From positions 1,736,001 through 1,800,000 of the forward strand of contig JAFHKN010000002.1 of assembly GCA_016937575.1 (NCBI GenBank): 64,000 nucleotides of DNA, given 5' to 3'. The notes below the pieces were generated by a model. The model saw only the letters and a program-made list of their open reading frames with translations, did not search any database and was not told the DNA's origin. Position numbers and translations under genes: made by a program. Source of the DNA: Roseomonas aeriglobus. Lineage in GTDB: Bacteria; Pseudomonadota; Alphaproteobacteria; Sphingomonadales; Sphingomonadaceae. This document shows positions 1-10,390 of this stretch, in pieces (positions within the stretch are counted from its first letter, which is position 1; every line of letters starts with the position of its first letter).

Positions 1-615
1 CACGGCATCGTCGCCGACCCGCGCCGCGAGCGCCGTCCCTCGCGGATGCGCCCGCTCCAGCCAGCGCGCCCGGATCGCCGCGATCCCCTCGGCCCGCCAG
101 CGCGCCAGCCAGGACGCAAACGCCGTCGCCAGCACTTCGACCAGCACGCCCGGGTCCACCAGGCATCCGCAATCGACAAGGCTTGTCGTCGCGCGCCCCA
201 GCGAGGTGGGGCGATTCGCGCAGTTTACGCCGATGCCAATGACGACGCTGTCATCGGCGCGCTCGAGGAGGATGCCGACCAGCTTTGCGCCGTCGATCAG
301 GATGTCGTTGGGCCATTTGATCGTCAGGCGGCCGGACGCGGCGATATCGCCACACAGCAACTGGATCGCCTCATCAACCGCCACCGCGGCGACGAGCGCG
401 AGCGTCGCTGCGGGCGGATCGGACGGCCGCAGCCGGACGAGCGTGCTCGCGTAGAGATTGCCCGTACGCGATTCCCACGCCCGCCCCTGCCGGCCGCGGC
501 CCGCCGTCTGGCATTCCGCCCGCAGCCACCGCCCCTCGGGCGCACCCGACGCGGCGGCGGCAAGCAGGTCGGCGTTGGTCGAACCCGTCGCGCTGACGGT
601 GACGATGTCGATCAG
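1..615 (-). CDS. birA: Biotin--[acetyl-CoA-carboxylase] ligase (BirA), C-terminus cut by window edge
   Basis: Activates biotin as biotinyl-AMP and attaches it to the biotin carrier domain of acetyl-CoA carboxylase, in the cytoplasm. About 205 codons are visible. They carry the biotin/ATP-binding motif GRGRQGR (about residues 40-46), then KWPNDILIDGAKLVGILLE and an IGIGVN stretch, all typical of the catalytic domain. There is no N-terminal helix-turn-helix, so this is a ligase without the repressor domain. The frame has no ATG, GTG or TTG near the conserved N-terminus. A CTG at 615-613 overlaps the nuoN stop as CTGA, with AGG nine bases upstream, and is the best start. It is the last visible gene of the nuo transcript. 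Its 3' end lies outside the window. Confidence 0.9.
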   Translation of the reverse strand, partial: MIDIVTVSATGSTNADLLAAAASGAPEGRWLRAECQTAGRGRQGRAWESRTGNLYASTLVRLRPSDPPAATLALVAAVAVDEAIQLLCGDIAASGRLTIKWPNDILIDGAKLVGILLERADDSVVIGIGVNCANRPTSLGRATTSLVDCGCLVDPGVLVEVLATAFASWLARWRAEGIAAIRARWLERAHPRGTALAARVGDDAV

Positions 616-2057
616 AACAGCGCGCCTGCCGCTGCGTTGGTGAACGGTGCCAGCGGCTGGATCAGCAGCCAGCCCAGCGGCGACACCAGCAGCGCCATGA
701 CCGCGATCAGGACGTATTCGACGGTCGAACGCGTGCCCGTATCCACGATCTCGTTCGCCGGCGCATCGAAGTACATCGTCTTGATGATCTTCAGATAATA
801 GAACGCCCCGACGACAGAACCGATGGCGCCGAACACGGCAAAGGCAAGCAGACCGGCATCGGTCGCGGCCCAGAACACCGCCAGCTTCGGCCAGAAGCCG
901 AGCAGCGGCGGAATTCCTGCGAGCGAGAACATGAAGATCGCCATGGCCGCCGCGAGACCCGGCCGCGTCCGCGACAGGCCCGACAGGCTGGCGATGCTCT
1001 CGATCGGCTGACCATCCGCACCGCGCATCTGGAGCACGACCAGGAAGCTGCCGAGCGTCATTACGACGTAAACGGTGACATAGCTGAGCACCGCCGCCGT
1101 GCCCTCGGGCGTCGCTGCGGCAAGGCCGATGAGGGCGAAGCCGACGTTGTTGATCGAGGAATAGGCCAGCAGGCGCTTGATGTTCTTCTGCCCGATGGCG
1201 CCGATCGCGCCGAAGTAGACCGAAGCGAGGCTGGCGAAGATGACGATCTGGCGCCACTCGACGGCAGCCGGGCCCATCGCTTCCAACGCGACGCGCAACG
1301 CCATGCCGATCGCGGCAACCTTGGAGGCGGAGGCAAAGAACGTCGTGACCGGCGTCGGCGCGCCTTCGTACACGTCCGGCGTCCACATGTGGAACGGCAC
1401 GGCCGCGATCTTGAAGGCGATGCCGGCGAAGACGAACACCAGCCCGACGATCAGGCCGGTCGATTTCGCCCCCCCGAACGCGGCGGCGATCGTGTCGAAC
1501 CCGGTCGACCCGGCAAAGCCGTACACCAGGCTGATGCCATAGAGCAGGATGCCCGACGCGAGTGCGCCCAGCACGAAATACTTCAGGCCCGCTTCGGCCG
1601 AGCGCGTGTCGCGCCGCATGAAGCTGGCGAGAACGTAGCTGGCAAGGCTCTGCAGTTCGAGGCCGACGTAGAGCGCGAGCATGTCGCCTGCCGATACCAT
1701 GACGCCCGAACCGATCGCGGCAAGCAGCATAAGCACCGGATATTCCGGACGCAGGTCATCGCCGCTGGTGCGGGCGAAGAAGCCCGGCGCGATGATGATC
1801 GAAACCGCAGTGGCGGCATAGATCAGCACCTTGGCATAGGCCGAGAACGCGTCGGTGCGCAGCAGGCCGTCGAACGGCTGCCCGCCTGCCGAGGCGGGTC
1901 CGGCCAGCGCGATTCCCGCGCCGATCAGCACGGCAACTGCCGTCCAGCTGACCAGCCGGGTCACGGCCTGGCCGCCCCAGGCCGCCACCAGCATCAGGAC
2001 GAGTGCGCCTACCGTGAGCACCAGCTCCGGCAGGATCATCAGAAGATCGTTGCCCAT
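612..2057 (-). CDS. nuoN: NADH-quinone oxidoreductase subunit N
   Basis: Antiporter-like membrane subunit of respiratory complex I. It takes part in proton translocation across the inner membrane, driven by electron transfer from NADH to quinone. The 481-residue protein is almost entirely hydrophobic helices and contains the conserved antiporter core (GVFSSVYFGAIGAIGQKNIKRLLAYSSI region, with the K-R-LLAYSS signature near residue 290). The length is normal for the family. It starts with ATG overlapping the nuoM stop by one base and ends overlapping the birA start, so it looks translationally coupled on both sides. Confidence 0.97.
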   Translation of the reverse strand: MGNDLLMILPELVLTVGALVLMLVAAWGGQAVTRLVSWTAVAVLIGAGIALAGPASAGGQPFDGLLRTDAFSAYAKVLIYAATAVSIIIAPGFFARTSGDDLRPEYPVLMLLAAIGSGVMVSAGDMLALYVGLELQSLASYVLASFMRRDTRSAEAGLKYFVLGALASGILLYGISLVYGFAGSTGFDTIAAAFGGAKSTGLIVGLVFVFAGIAFKIAAVPFHMWTPDVYEGAPTPVTTFFASASKVAAIGMALRVALEAMGPAAVEWRQIVIFASLASVYFGAIGAIGQKNIKRLLAYSSINNVGFALIGLAAATPEGTAAVLSYVTVYVVMTLGSFLVVLQMRGADGQPIESIASLSGLSRTRPGLAAAMAIFMFSLAGIPPLLGFWPKLAVFWAATDAGLLAFAVFGAIGSVVGAFYYLKIIKTMYFDAPANEIVDTGTRSTVEYVLIAVMALLVSPLGWLLIQPLAPFTNAAAGALF

Positions 2058-3613
2058 CAGTGCGCCCCCTCGTGCGCGGCAGGGGTAGCATGATGCGCGG
2101 CCGCAGCCGCCGCTGCCGGATTACCCGGCGTCGGCTGCGAATCGCCTGCTGGCTTGGCGCGGTCGATCCGCTCCAACAGCAGGCCGACGTCGGCGCGCAT
2201 CGGTTTCAAGAAGCTTTCCGGATACACGCCCATCCACAGTACGACGGCCGCGATCGGCGCCAGCAGTGCGATCTCGCGCTTGCTGATGTCCGGCATCGCC
2301 CGCACGTCGTCATGGACGATATCGCCATAGGCCACGCGGCGGTAAAGATAGAGCATATATGCCGCGCCCAGGATGATGCCGGTCGTGCAGACCAGCGCGA
2401 TCCAGGTCGAGACCTGATAGGTGCCGGCCAGACTCAGGAATTCGCCGACGAAACCGCTCGTGCCCGGCAGGCCGATCGACGCCATGGTGAACAGCAGGAA
2501 CAGCACGGCATAGCGTGGCATGTTGATGCTGAGGCCACCGTAGCGGCTGATCTCACGCGTATGCAGCCGGTCGTAGATGACACCGACGCACAGGAACAGC
2601 GCGCCCGATACCAGGCCGTGGCTCAGCATGACGATAATCGCGCCTTCGATGCCCTGCCGGTTGAAGGCGAACAGGCCGATCGTCACGATCGCCATGTGCG
2701 CGACCGACGAATAGGCGATCAGCTTCTTCATGTCCGACTGCACCAGCGCCACGAGGCTGGTGTAGACCACGCCGATCGCCGACAGACTGAAGATCAGCCA
2801 GACGAGCGCCGCCGACGCCTCCGGGAACATCGGTAGCGAGAAGCGCAGGAAGCCATAGCCGCCCAGCTTCAGCAGCACGCCTGCCAGAATGACCGACCCC
2901 GCGGTGGGTGCCTGAACGTGCGCGTCGGGCAGCCAGGTGTGAACCGGCCACATCGGCATCTTCACCGCAAACGACGCGAAGAAGGCGAGCCACAGCCAAT
3001 ATTGCGCACCGACCGGGAAATCATATTGCATCAGCGCCGGGATGTAGGTCGTCCCCGCCGTGGTCGACATCCACAGCATCGCAATCAGCATCACGATCGA
3101 GCCGAGCAGCGTGTAGAGGAAGAACTTGTAGCTGGCGTAAATGCGGTTCGCTCCGCCCCAGATACCGATGATCAGATACATCGGGATCAGGCCGGCTTCG
3201 AAGAACATATAGAACAGCAACAGGTCCTGCGCCGCGAACGTGCCGATCATCAGCACTTCGGTCAGCAGGAACGCCGCCATATATTCGGGCACCCGCTCCT
3301 GCACCGCTTCCCACGACGCGCCGATGCAGATCGGCATCAGGAAGACGCTGAGCATGATCAGCATCAGCGCGAAGCCGTCGATGCCCAGCGCATAGCTGAA
3401 GAAGCCGAAGATCGGCGCATTCTCGGTGAACTGCCACTGGGGCGCCGCACCGCCCATGTCGAAGTTCGCCCACAGCAGCACGCCGAGCGCGAAGTCGATC
3501 AGCGTCGCACCCAGCGCGATCCAGCGCGCGGTCTGGGCGTTGACGAACAGGCAGGCGATGGCCGCGACCAGCGGCACCGCGAGCATCAGCGATAGGATCG
3601 GGAAGTCAGCCAC
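2057..3613 (-). CDS. nuoM: NADH-quinone oxidoreductase subunit M
   Basis: Second antiporter-like proton-pumping membrane subunit of complex I, 518 residues, the usual length. Visible family marks are the VHTWLPDAHVQAPTAGSVILAG segment around residue 225-245 and the DMKKLIAYSSVAHM segment around residue 295-310. Both hold charged residues embedded in helices that form the half-channels in this family. The extreme C-terminus is a Pro/Ala-rich tail ending in several histidines, probably surface exposed. It lies 36 bases downstream of nuoL and overlaps nuoN by one base. Confidence 0.97.
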   Translation of the reverse strand: MADFPILSLMLAVPLVAAIACLFVNAQTARWIALGATLIDFALGVLLWANFDMGGAAPQWQFTENAPIFGFFSYALGIDGFALMLIMLSVFLMPICIGASWEAVQERVPEYMAAFLLTEVLMIGTFAAQDLLLFYMFFEAGLIPMYLIIGIWGGANRIYASYKFFLYTLLGSIVMLIAMLWMSTTAGTTYIPALMQYDFPVGAQYWLWLAFFASFAVKMPMWPVHTWLPDAHVQAPTAGSVILAGVLLKLGGYGFLRFSLPMFPEASAALVWLIFSLSAIGVVYTSLVALVQSDMKKLIAYSSVAHMAIVTIGLFAFNRQGIEGAIIVMLSHGLVSGALFLCVGVIYDRLHTREISRYGGLSINMPRYAVLFLLFTMASIGLPGTSGFVGEFLSLAGTYQVSTWIALVCTTGIILGAAYMLYLYRRVAYGDIVHDDVRAMPDISKREIALLAPIAAVVLWMGVYPESFLKPMRADVGLLLERIDRAKPAGDSQPTPGNPAAAAAAAHHATPAAHEGAH

Positions 3614-3649
3614 GGATCGCCCCCAATCCGATTACAGGAAACAAGCGGC

Positions 3650-5755
3650 TCATCGTGTGATCGCCCAGGTAACGACGGCGGTCAGGCCAAGCAGCATGAC
3701 GAACGCATAGGTGTAGACGTACCCCGTCTGGATGCGGGCAGCGACGCCGCTGCCGAACTTGACGAGTGCCGCCGAGCCATTGGGCCCGAACCGGTCGATC
3801 GTGCCCTCATCACCCTTCTTCCAGAAGAGGCGGCCGAACCAGAAGGCCGGCTTCACGAACACGACGTTGTACAGCTCGTCGAAGTACCATTTGTTGAGCA
3901 GGAAGGCGTAGAGCACGCGGAACATGTCCGCGAACTTCGCCGGGAATTCCGGATGACGGATGTAGGTCAGCCAGGCGGTCAGCAGGCCGAGCAGCATGAC
4001 GACCGTCGCCGACAGTTTCACCCATAGCGGCACGCCGTGCATCGCGTGCATCAGATGTTCGTCGAAGGCGATGGCGTTATTCCAGAAGGCTTCGTTCGAT
4101 TCGGGCTGGATGAACCAGTGGTTGAACACGAAGCCTGCCAGCACTGCGCCGACCGAAAGGATGATCAGCGGCAGGCGCATCGACCACGGGCTCTCGTGCG
4201 GGTGATAGCCCGCCGTGCCGTCGTGGAGCTCGTGTGCACCCGGCGCATGAACGTCCGGCGTCGAGCCTGCGCCTTCTTCCGCCGCTTCGCCGTGATGGGC
4301 GTGCGCCGCTTCGGTGCCGTGCGCATGATCATGATCGTGACCATGGCCGTGCGCGTCATGCACCGCATGTTGGATGTGCTCGCTGTTGGCCCACCGCGGC
4401 TTGCCCCAGAAGGTCAGGAACATCAGGCGCCACGAATAAAAGCTGGTCAGCAGCGCGGCGAACACGCCGACATAGAACGCGAGCTGGCTCGTACCACCCC
4501 GCGCGAACGCCGCCTCCAGGATCGCGTCCTTCGAATGGAAACCCGCGAAGCCCGCATGCGCCCAGTAGATGCCGACGCCCGTGATCGCCAGCGTGCCCAT
4601 CATCATCGCCCAGAAGGTGACGGGGATGTGCTTACGCAGGCCACCATAGAAGCGCATGTCCTGCTCATTGTGCATCGCGTGGATGACCGAACCGGCGCCC
4701 AGGAACAGCAGCGCCTTGAAGAAGGCGTGCGTGAACAGGTGGAACATCGCCGCGCCATAGGCGCCGACGCCGGCGGCAAAGAACATGTAGCCGAGCTGCG
4801 AACAGGTCGAATAGGCGATGACGCGCTTGATGTCGTTCTGGACGGTTCCGACGGTCGCCGCGAACAAGCAGGTCGCCGCCCCGATGAAGGTGATGAAGCC
4901 GAGCGCGGTCGGGCTGGTCGCAAACATCGGCGACAAACGACACACCATGAACACGCCCGCGGTCACCATGGTCGCTGCGTGGATCAGCGCCGACACCGGG
5001 GTCGGGCCCTCCATCGCATCCGGCAGCCAGGTGTGAAGGCCGAGCTGCGCCGACTTGCCCATCGCACCGACGAACAACAGCAGGCAGAGCACCGTCATGG
5101 TATCGAAGCGATAGCCGAGGAAGCCGATCGTCGAGCCCGCCATACCCGGCGCCGCCGCCAGGATCTCGGGGATCGAGACGGTCTGGAACACCAGATAGGT
5201 GCCGAAGATGCCGAGCATGAAGCCGAGATCACCGACGCGGTTGACGACGAACGCCTTGATCGCCGCGGCGTTGGCACTCGGTTTGCGGAACCAGAAACCG
5301 ATCAGCAGGTAGGACGCGAGACCCACGCCTTCCCAACCGAAGAACATCTGGACCAGATTGTCCGCCGTCACGAGCATCAGCATCGCGAAGGTGAAGAGCG
5401 ACAGATAGGCGAAGAACCGCGGCTGATCCGGGTCTTCGCTCATATACCCCCACGAATAGAGGTGCACGAGTGCGGAGACACTGGTGATGACCACCAGCAT
5501 GACCGCCGTCAGGCTGTCGACGCGTAGCGCCCAGTCGAACGACATCGTGCCGGACGTCACCCAGTTGAATACCGGGGCGACATGCGCCTCCTGCGTACCC
5601 GCCAGGAAGCCGAGGAAGATCGGCCAGGACAGTGCCGCCGACACGAACAAAGCGCCGGTGGTGATGATCTTGGGCAGGGCGATACCGAACGCGCGGTTCG
5701 ACAGGCCTGCGACGATGGCCGCGAGAAGCGGCAGGAAGACGATCAGCTGGATCAT
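3650..5755 (-). CDS. nuoL: NADH-quinone oxidoreductase subunit L, with His-rich loop
   Basis: Largest antiporter-like subunit of complex I. In known structures it also carries the long lateral helix that spans the other antiporter subunits. The 701-residue length is slightly above the common 610-660. The core signatures are clear: [25 protein letters not shown] near residue 240 and [19 protein letters not shown] near residue 310. An unusual feature is a histidine-rich hydrophilic loop at about residues 461-520, with [10 protein letters not shown] and AHAHHGE stretches between transmembrane segments, which accounts for the extra length. It starts 4 bases downstream of nuoK. Confidence 0.97.
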   Translation of the reverse strand: MIQLIVFLPLLAAIVAGLSNRAFGIALPKIITTGALFVSAALSWPIFLGFLAGTQEAHVAPVFNWVTSGTMSFDWALRVDSLTAVMLVVITSVSALVHLYSWGYMSEDPDQPRFFAYLSLFTFAMLMLVTADNLVQMFFGWEGVGLASYLLIGFWFRKPSANAAAIKAFVVNRVGDLGFMLGIFGTYLVFQTVSIPEILAAAPGMAGSTIGFLGYRFDTMTVLCLLLFVGAMGKSAQLGLHTWLPDAMEGPTPVSALIHAATMVTAGVFMVCRLSPMFATSPTALGFITFIGAATCLFAATVGTVQNDIKRVIAYSTCSQLGYMFFAAGVGAYGAAMFHLFTHAFFKALLFLGAGSVIHAMHNEQDMRFYGGLRKHIPVTFWAMMMGTLAITGVGIYWAHAGFAGFHSKDAILEAAFARGGTSQLAFYVGVFAALLTSFYSWRLMFLTFWGKPRWANSEHIQHAVHDAHGHGHDHDHAHGTEAAHAHHGEAAEEGAGSTPDVHAPGAHELHDGTAGYHPHESPWSMRLPLIILSVGAVLAGFVFNHWFIQPESNEAFWNNAIAFDEHLMHAMHGVPLWVKLSATVVMLLGLLTAWLTYIRHPEFPAKFADMFRVLYAFLLNKWYFDELYNVVFVKPAFWFGRLFWKKGDEGTIDRFGPNGSAALVKFGSGVAARIQTGYVYTYAFVMLLGLTAVVTWAITR

Positions 5756-5759
5756 TCCC

Positions 5760-6065
5760 TTACCCCTTCATGCGGTTGACGTCGTCGACCGAGATGGTCG
5801 CACGGCCGCGGAAATAGATGACGAGGATGGCAAGGCCGATCGCGGCCTCGCCGGCAGCGACGGTCAGCACGAACATCGCGAACACCTGACCCACCAGATC
5901 GCCGAGGTACGACGAGAAGGCGACGAGGTTGATGTTCACCGCGAGCAGGATCAGCTCGATCGCCATCAGGATCAGGATCAGGTTCTTGCGGTTGGCGACG
6001 ATGCCGAACACGCCCAGACCGAACAGGATCGCCGCGACGACCAGATAATGGGTCAAACCAATCAC
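5760..6065 (-). CDS. nuoK: NADH-quinone oxidoreductase subunit K
   Basis: Small three-helix membrane subunit of complex I, homologous to MrpC/MnhC. The 101-residue length is standard. The conserved helix glutamates are present in the [16 protein letters not shown] and [17 protein letters not shown] segments. The start is a GTG at 6065-6063 that overlaps the nuoJ stop (GTGA). The frame stays open far upstream but matches no family there, so the GTG is preferred. Expression is probably coupled to nuoJ. Confidence 0.95.
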   Translation of the reverse strand: MIGLTHYLVVAAILFGLGVFGIVANRKNLILILMAIELILLAVNINLVAFSSYLGDLVGQVFAMFVLTVAAGEAAIGLAILVIYFRGRATISVDDVNRMKG

Positions 6066-6676
6066 AGCTCGACCCCCTGGCCCACCGGCACATCCTTCAC
6101 GTTGCGCACCGCATCCTTCGAGCGGCGGTTGATCTGACTGAAGATCGACTGCTTCCGGACGCCGCCGCGCTCGCGGTGGGTCAGCACGATCGCCCCGATC
6201 ATCGCAACCAGCAGCACCAGGCCGGCCAGTTCGAAGATGAACAGGTAGCGCGAATAGAGCAGCCGCCCGATCGCCTCGATGTTCGGAACGTCTGCCGCGA
6301 CCGGCGCCGCCTTGGCCGCAAGCGCGATCCCGCCGGCGCTCCAGGCGCCCGCCCCGATCACGATCTCCGCCGCCAGCGCCAGCGCCAGCGCGACGCCGAC
6401 CGGCATGTAGCGTACGAAGCCTGCGCGCAGCTCTGCGAAGTCGATGTCGAGCATCATGACGACGAACAGAAAGAGCACCGCGACCGCGCCGACATAGACG
6501 ATGACCAGCAGCATCGCGATGAATTCGGCGCCTGCGAGCACCATCAGGCCGGCGGCGTTGAAGAACGCCAGGATCAGCCACAGCACCGAATGCACCGGGT
6601 TGCGTGACGAAATCGTCATCGCGCCCGACAGCAGTACGATGCCTGCGAACAGGTAGAAGGCAATGGCCTGGATCAT
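6062..6676 (-). CDS. nuoJ: NADH-quinone oxidoreductase subunit J
   Basis: Membrane subunit of complex I, near the quinone-site/antiporter junction, 204 residues with five predicted helices. The family hallmark is the [26 protein letters not shown] segment around residues 50-75, which contains the pi-bulge helix in known structures. The C-terminal 40 residues are polar and basic. It begins with ATG 48 bases downstream of nuoI and overlaps nuoK by four bases. Confidence 0.96.
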   Translation of the reverse strand: MIQAIAFYLFAGIVLLSGAMTISSRNPVHSVLWLILAFFNAAGLMVLAGAEFIAMLLVIVYVGAVAVLFLFVVMMLDIDFAELRAGFVRYMPVGVALALALAAEIVIGAGAWSAGGIALAAKAAPVAADVPNIEAIGRLLYSRYLFIFELAGLVLLVAMIGAIVLTHRERGGVRKQSIFSQINRRSKDAVRNVKDVPVGQGVEL

Positions 6677-6724
6677 GACGCGGGATGGCCCCCTGCCATC
6701 GGTGAATCGAAAGTCATGGCGCGC

Positions 6725-7210
6725 TTACCGGTACGGCGCATCGGCGGCAAGGTTGGCCGCAAGCGTGCGTTCCCAGCGGTCGCCGTTCGCCAGCAGCTTG
6801 GCCTTGTCGTAGATCAGCTCTTCGCGCGTCTCGGTCGAGAATTCGAAGTTCGGACCCTCGACGATGGCGTCGACCGGGCAGGCCTCCTGGCACAGGCCGC
6901 AGTAGATGCACTTCGTCATGTCGATGTCGTAGCGCGTCGTCCGGCGGCTGCCGTCGTCGCGCGGTTCGGCCTCGATCGTGATCGCCAGCGCCGGGCACAC
7001 CGCTTCGCACAGCTTGCACGCGATGCAGCGTTCCTCGCCGTTCGGGTAGCGACGCAGCGCGTGCTCGCCCCGGAAGCGCGGCGAAATCGGGTTCTTCTCG
7101 AACGGATAGTTGATCGTCGCCTTCGGCTTGAAGAAGTACTTCAGCGTCTTGGCGTGGGCGCCGATGAACTCCCACAAAGTGAACGATCGGACGACTTGGG
7201 CGAGGCTCAC
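6725..7210 (-). CDS. nuoI: NADH-quinone oxidoreductase subunit I (2x[4Fe-4S])
   Basis: Ferredoxin-like peripheral-arm subunit of complex I that carries clusters N6a and N6b and passes electrons toward NuoB. The 161-residue protein has two CxxCxxCxxxCP motifs, [12 protein letters not shown] at about residues 62-73 and [12 protein letters not shown] at about 101-112. An amphipathic N-terminus with TLKYFF precedes them. The start is the GTG at 7210, which overlaps the nuoH stop as GTGA. The frame extends upstream without resemblance to the family, so the shorter start is used. Confidence 0.96.
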   Translation of the reverse strand: MSLAQVVRSFTLWEFIGAHAKTLKYFFKPKATINYPFEKNPISPRFRGEHALRRYPNGEERCIACKLCEAVCPALAITIEAEPRDDGSRRTTRYDIDMTKCIYCGLCQEACPVDAIVEGPNFEFSTETREELIYDKAKLLANGDRWERTLAANLAADAPYR

Positions 7211-8259
7211 AGCGGCGCTCCCACACGAGCAAACATCAGATACCCCGAGACGAGGAACACGAAGAACAGGCTGAGCGGCAGGAACACCTTCCAGCCCAGG
7301 CGCATCAGCTGGTCGTAGCGATAGCGCGGGACCGTCGCCTTCACCCAGCTGAATACGAAGAAGAAGAACAGGATCTTGGCGAACAGCCAGATGATGCCCG
7401 GGACATAGTAAAGCGGTGCCCAGTCGACCGGCGGCAGCCAGCCACCCCAGAACAGGATGGCGTTCAGCGCGCACATCAGGATGACGTTGGCATATTCTCC
7501 CAACCAGAAGAGCGCGAAGCTCATCGACGAATATTCGGTCTGATACCCCGCGACGAGCTCCGACTCCGCCTCGGTCAGGTCGAACGGCGCGCGCTGCGTT
7601 TCCGCCATCGACGAGATCAGGAAGGTCACCGCCATCGGGAACAGCAGCGGGTTGAACCCGAAGCCGTTCAGCAGGCCGAAGATATGCCCGGTCTGTTCGG
7701 TCACGATCGTCGACAGGTTGAAGCTGCCCGCCCACATCACGACCGAGATCAGGATGAAGCCGATCGCGACTTCGTAACTGACCATCTGTGCCGCGGCGCG
7801 CAGTGCCGAGAAGAACGGATATTTCGAGTTCGACGCCCAGCCCGCGATGATGATGCCGTACACGCCGATCGACGAGGCCGCGAGTACGTAGAGCAACCCG
7901 ACGTTGATGTTCGCAACGACGACGCCGGGCGAGAACGGCACCACCGCCCACACAATCAGCGCGACCGTGAAGGTGATGATCGGCGCCAGCAGGAACAGCC
8001 CGCGGTTGGCCGACGACGGGATGATGGTTTCCTGCAGGAAGACCTTCAGACCGTCGGCGAACGACTGGAGCAGGCCGAACGGCCCGACGACGTTCGGCCC
8101 CCGGCGCAGCGCCATCGCCGCCCAGATCTTGCGATCGGCATAGATGATCATCGCAACCGCCAGCATCAGCGGCAGCGCGATCACGAGGATGCCGATCAGC
8201 GTCGCGAGCGTCCAGGCGCCGGCGTAGGGCAGCCCGAGGTCTTGGAAGAAAGCGGTCAT
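7207..8259 (-). CDS. nuoH: NADH-quinone oxidoreductase subunit H
   Basis: Membrane subunit of complex I that forms the quinone-binding cavity with NuoB and NuoD, 350 residues, normal length. Conserved stretches are [23 protein letters not shown] near residue 55, and the acidic loop [27 protein letters not shown] at about 205-235, whose glutamates lie near the quinone site in known structures. The start ATG lies about 124 bases downstream of nuoG. That is the widest gap inside the nuo operon, and it holds a palindromic repeat. Confidence 0.97.
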   Translation of the reverse strand: MTAFFQDLGLPYAGAWTLATLIGILVIALPLMLAVAMIIYADRKIWAAMALRRGPNVVGPFGLLQSFADGLKVFLQETIIPSSANRGLFLLAPIITFTVALIVWAVVPFSPGVVVANINVGLLYVLAASSIGVYGIIIAGWASNSKYPFFSALRAAAQMVSYEVAIGFILISVVMWAGSFNLSTIVTEQTGHIFGLLNGFGFNPLLFPMAVTFLISSMAETQRAPFDLTEAESELVAGYQTEYSSMSFALFWLGEYANVILMCALNAILFWGGWLPPVDWAPLYYVPGIIWLFAKILFFFFVFSWVKATVPRYRYDQLMRLGWKVFLPLSLFFVFLVSGYLMFARVGAPL

Positions 8260-8270
8260 CGGGCCTTTTC

Positions 8271-8364
8271 CGTCACCCCCGCGGAGGCGGGGGTAAATTG
8301 GCGCAGGTCATGGAAGGAACCGACGCAGTAGCCAGAATTGATCCCCGCCTTCGCGGGGATGACG
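8271..8364. repeat. Palindromic intergenic repeat between nuoG and nuoH
   Basis: Two short inverted repeats, CCCCGCGGAGGCGGGG and ATCCCCGCCTTCGCGGGGAT, are separated by about 50 bases. The element begins with CGTCACCCCC and ends with GGGGATGACG, so the whole unit is itself inverted. It resembles the REP-like units common in sphingomonad intergenic DNA. A second, more degenerate unit of this general plan lies at 33182-33287. In the nuo mRNA it would fold into hairpins that could affect transcript stability or partial termination between nuoG and nuoH. Confidence 0.75.
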
Positions 8365-8383
8365 GTGGAGGGGTTCGAGCGCA

Positions 8384-10390
8384 TCACTCCGCCGCCTCCG
8401 CAAACTCTTCCCCGTGCAGGATTTCGGCCGAACACCGCTGCATCGTCGGGCTCGCCCGGCAGATGCTGTTGGTCAGGTAGAAATCCTTCACCGTATAGGC
8501 GACTTCGCCCGAGGAGGCGGTCGGCAGCGACGGCACGCTCCAGTCGAAGCGGGCGAGCCCCTCCTCCGCCAGCGCCGGAACCGCGGCGTACATCTTCGCG
8601 CGCAGTTCCTCGAACGTGTCGAACGGCAGCGGCGTGCCCAGACGTTCGCTCAGCGCGCGCAGTATCGTCCAGTCCTCGCGGGCATCGCCCGGCGGGAACA
8701 CGGCACGGTCGCCACGCTGCACACGGCCCTCGATGTTGACGTAAGTGCCGGGCTTTTCGGCATAGGTCGCCGCCGGCAGGATGACGTCGGCATGATGCGC
8801 ACCCGCGTCGCCGTGATGGCCGACGAACACCTTGAACGCACCCTCGAACGCCGCGTGGTTCACTTCGTCCGCACCCATGAAGAACACGAGCTTGGGCTTT
8901 GCATCGATCAGATCGGCGACACCGCCTGCGCGGCCGACGCCGAGCATCAGGCTGCCCATCCGCGAGGCCGAGAAGTGGAGAACGTTGTAGCCGTTCCAGC
9001 CATCCTTCACGAGACCGAGCGTGTCGACCAGCGCCAGCGTCGCGCCCTGCGCGGTGTTCAGCGGCGCCCCGCCGACGATCACCATAGGGAACTTGGCGTC
9101 CGCGAACGCCTTGGTCACCGCCTCGGGCAGCTTGCCGAGCAGCGACAGGTCGTTACCGAGCCATTCGACCGAGTAGGTCAGGTCCGTCTCCGGCCCGATC
9201 GCGAAGACCTTCGCGCCCTTCTTGATCGCCTTGCGGATGCGGGTGTTGACCAGCGCCGCTTCCCAACGGACGTTGGTGCCGACCAGCAGGATCGCATCGG
9301 CCTGTTCGACACCGGCGATCGTCGAGTTGAAGTTGACTGCGGCCAGGCTCGACGTGTCGTATTTGGCGCCCGTCTGCCGGCCCTCGATCAGGTCCGAGCC
9401 CAGCGACGACAGCAATGTCTTGGTCGCAAAGATCGTCTCGCAATCCAGCATGTCGCCGTGCACGGCCGCCACGCTGCTCCCGGCCACCTTGGCAGCCGCA
9501 GCGATCGCCTCGAACGCCTCGTCCCAGCTCGCAGCGACGAGCTTGCCGTCACGGCGGACATAGGGCTTGTCGAGGCGACGGCGGATCAGGCCGTCGACGT
9601 GGTGGCGCGTCTTGTCATGCGCCCATTCCTCGTTGACGTCCTCGTTGATCCGCGGAAGCGCGCGCAGCACTTGGCGGCCGCGGCTGTCGAGCCGGATGTT
9701 GGTGCCGACCGCATCCATCACGTCGATCGCCAGCGTCTTGCGCAGCTCCCATGGCCGCGCCTCGAACGCATAGGGCTTCGACGTGAGCGCGCCCACCGGG
9801 CACAGATCGACGACGTTGCCCGACAGCTCCGACTGGACGGCGCCCTCGAGGTAAGACGTGATCTGCATGTTCTCGCCGCGATACAGCGCGCCGATATCCT
9901 CGACGCCCGCCACTTCCTCGGCGAAGCGCACGCAGCGAGTGCACTGGATGCAGCGGGTCATGACCGTCTTCACGATCGGACCCATATACTTCTCGGTCAC
10001 CGCCCGCTTGTTCTCGGTGTAGCGGGAATGGCCGCGGCCATAGGCGACCGACTGGTCCTGCAGGTCGCACTCGCCGCCCTGGTCGCAGATCGGGCAATCG
10101 AGCGGGTGGTTGATGAGCAGAAACTCCATCACCCCCTCGCGCGCCGCCTTCACCATGGGTGAATCGGTGCGGATTTCCTGATTGTCGGCGGCCGGCAGCG
10201 CGCACGACGCCTGCGGTTTCGGCGGTCCGGGCTTCACCTCGACCAGGCACATGCGGCAGTTGCCGGCGATGCTGAGGCGCTCGTGATAGCAGAAGCGCGG
10301 AATTTCCTTCCCAGCAGCCTCACAGGCCTGGAGCACCGTGGCACCGGCGGGGACCTCGACTTCGATCCCGTCGACTTTAACCTTGGGCAT
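8384..10390 (-). CDS. nuoG: NADH-quinone oxidoreductase subunit G
   Basis: Large iron-sulfur subunit of the peripheral arm of complex I, 668 residues, the alphaproteobacterial size (shorter than the E. coli form). The N-terminus has the [2Fe-2S] ferredoxin ligands (FCYHERLSIAGNCRMCLVEV, residues about 33-52). A His/Cys cluster region DCPICDQGGECDL near residue 97-110 and CIQCTRCVRFAEEVAG near 145 follow. The rest is a molybdopterin-oxidoreductase-like fold that has lost its cofactor in this family. The ATG at 10390 shares one base with the nuoF stop (TAATG). Confidence 0.96.
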   Translation of the reverse strand: MPKVKVDGIEVEVPAGATVLQACEAAGKEIPRFCYHERLSIAGNCRMCLVEVKPGPPKPQASCALPAADNQEIRTDSPMVKAAREGVMEFLLINHPLDCPICDQGGECDLQDQSVAYGRGHSRYTENKRAVTEKYMGPIVKTVMTRCIQCTRCVRFAEEVAGVEDIGALYRGENMQITSYLEGAVQSELSGNVVDLCPVGALTSKPYAFEARPWELRKTLAIDVMDAVGTNIRLDSRGRQVLRALPRINEDVNEEWAHDKTRHHVDGLIRRRLDKPYVRRDGKLVAASWDEAFEAIAAAAKVAGSSVAAVHGDMLDCETIFATKTLLSSLGSDLIEGRQTGAKYDTSSLAAVNFNSTIAGVEQADAILLVGTNVRWEAALVNTRIRKAIKKGAKVFAIGPETDLTYSVEWLGNDLSLLGKLPEAVTKAFADAKFPMVIVGGAPLNTAQGATLALVDTLGLVKDGWNGYNVLHFSASRMGSLMLGVGRAGGVADLIDAKPKLVFFMGADEVNHAAFEGAFKVFVGHHGDAGAHHADVILPAATYAEKPGTYVNIEGRVQRGDRAVFPPGDAREDWTILRALSERLGTPLPFDTFEELRAKMYAAVPALAEEGLARFDWSVPSLPTASSGEVAYTVKDFYLTNSICRASPTMQRCSAEILHGEEFAEAAE

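Noticed and set aside
4037..5527. Long plus-strand open frame of 496 codons opposite nuoL
   Set aside because: The opposite strand encodes an intact conserved NuoL. High GC with third-position bias leaves antisense frames open. The product is an Arg/His/Asp-rich low-complexity sequence without homology.
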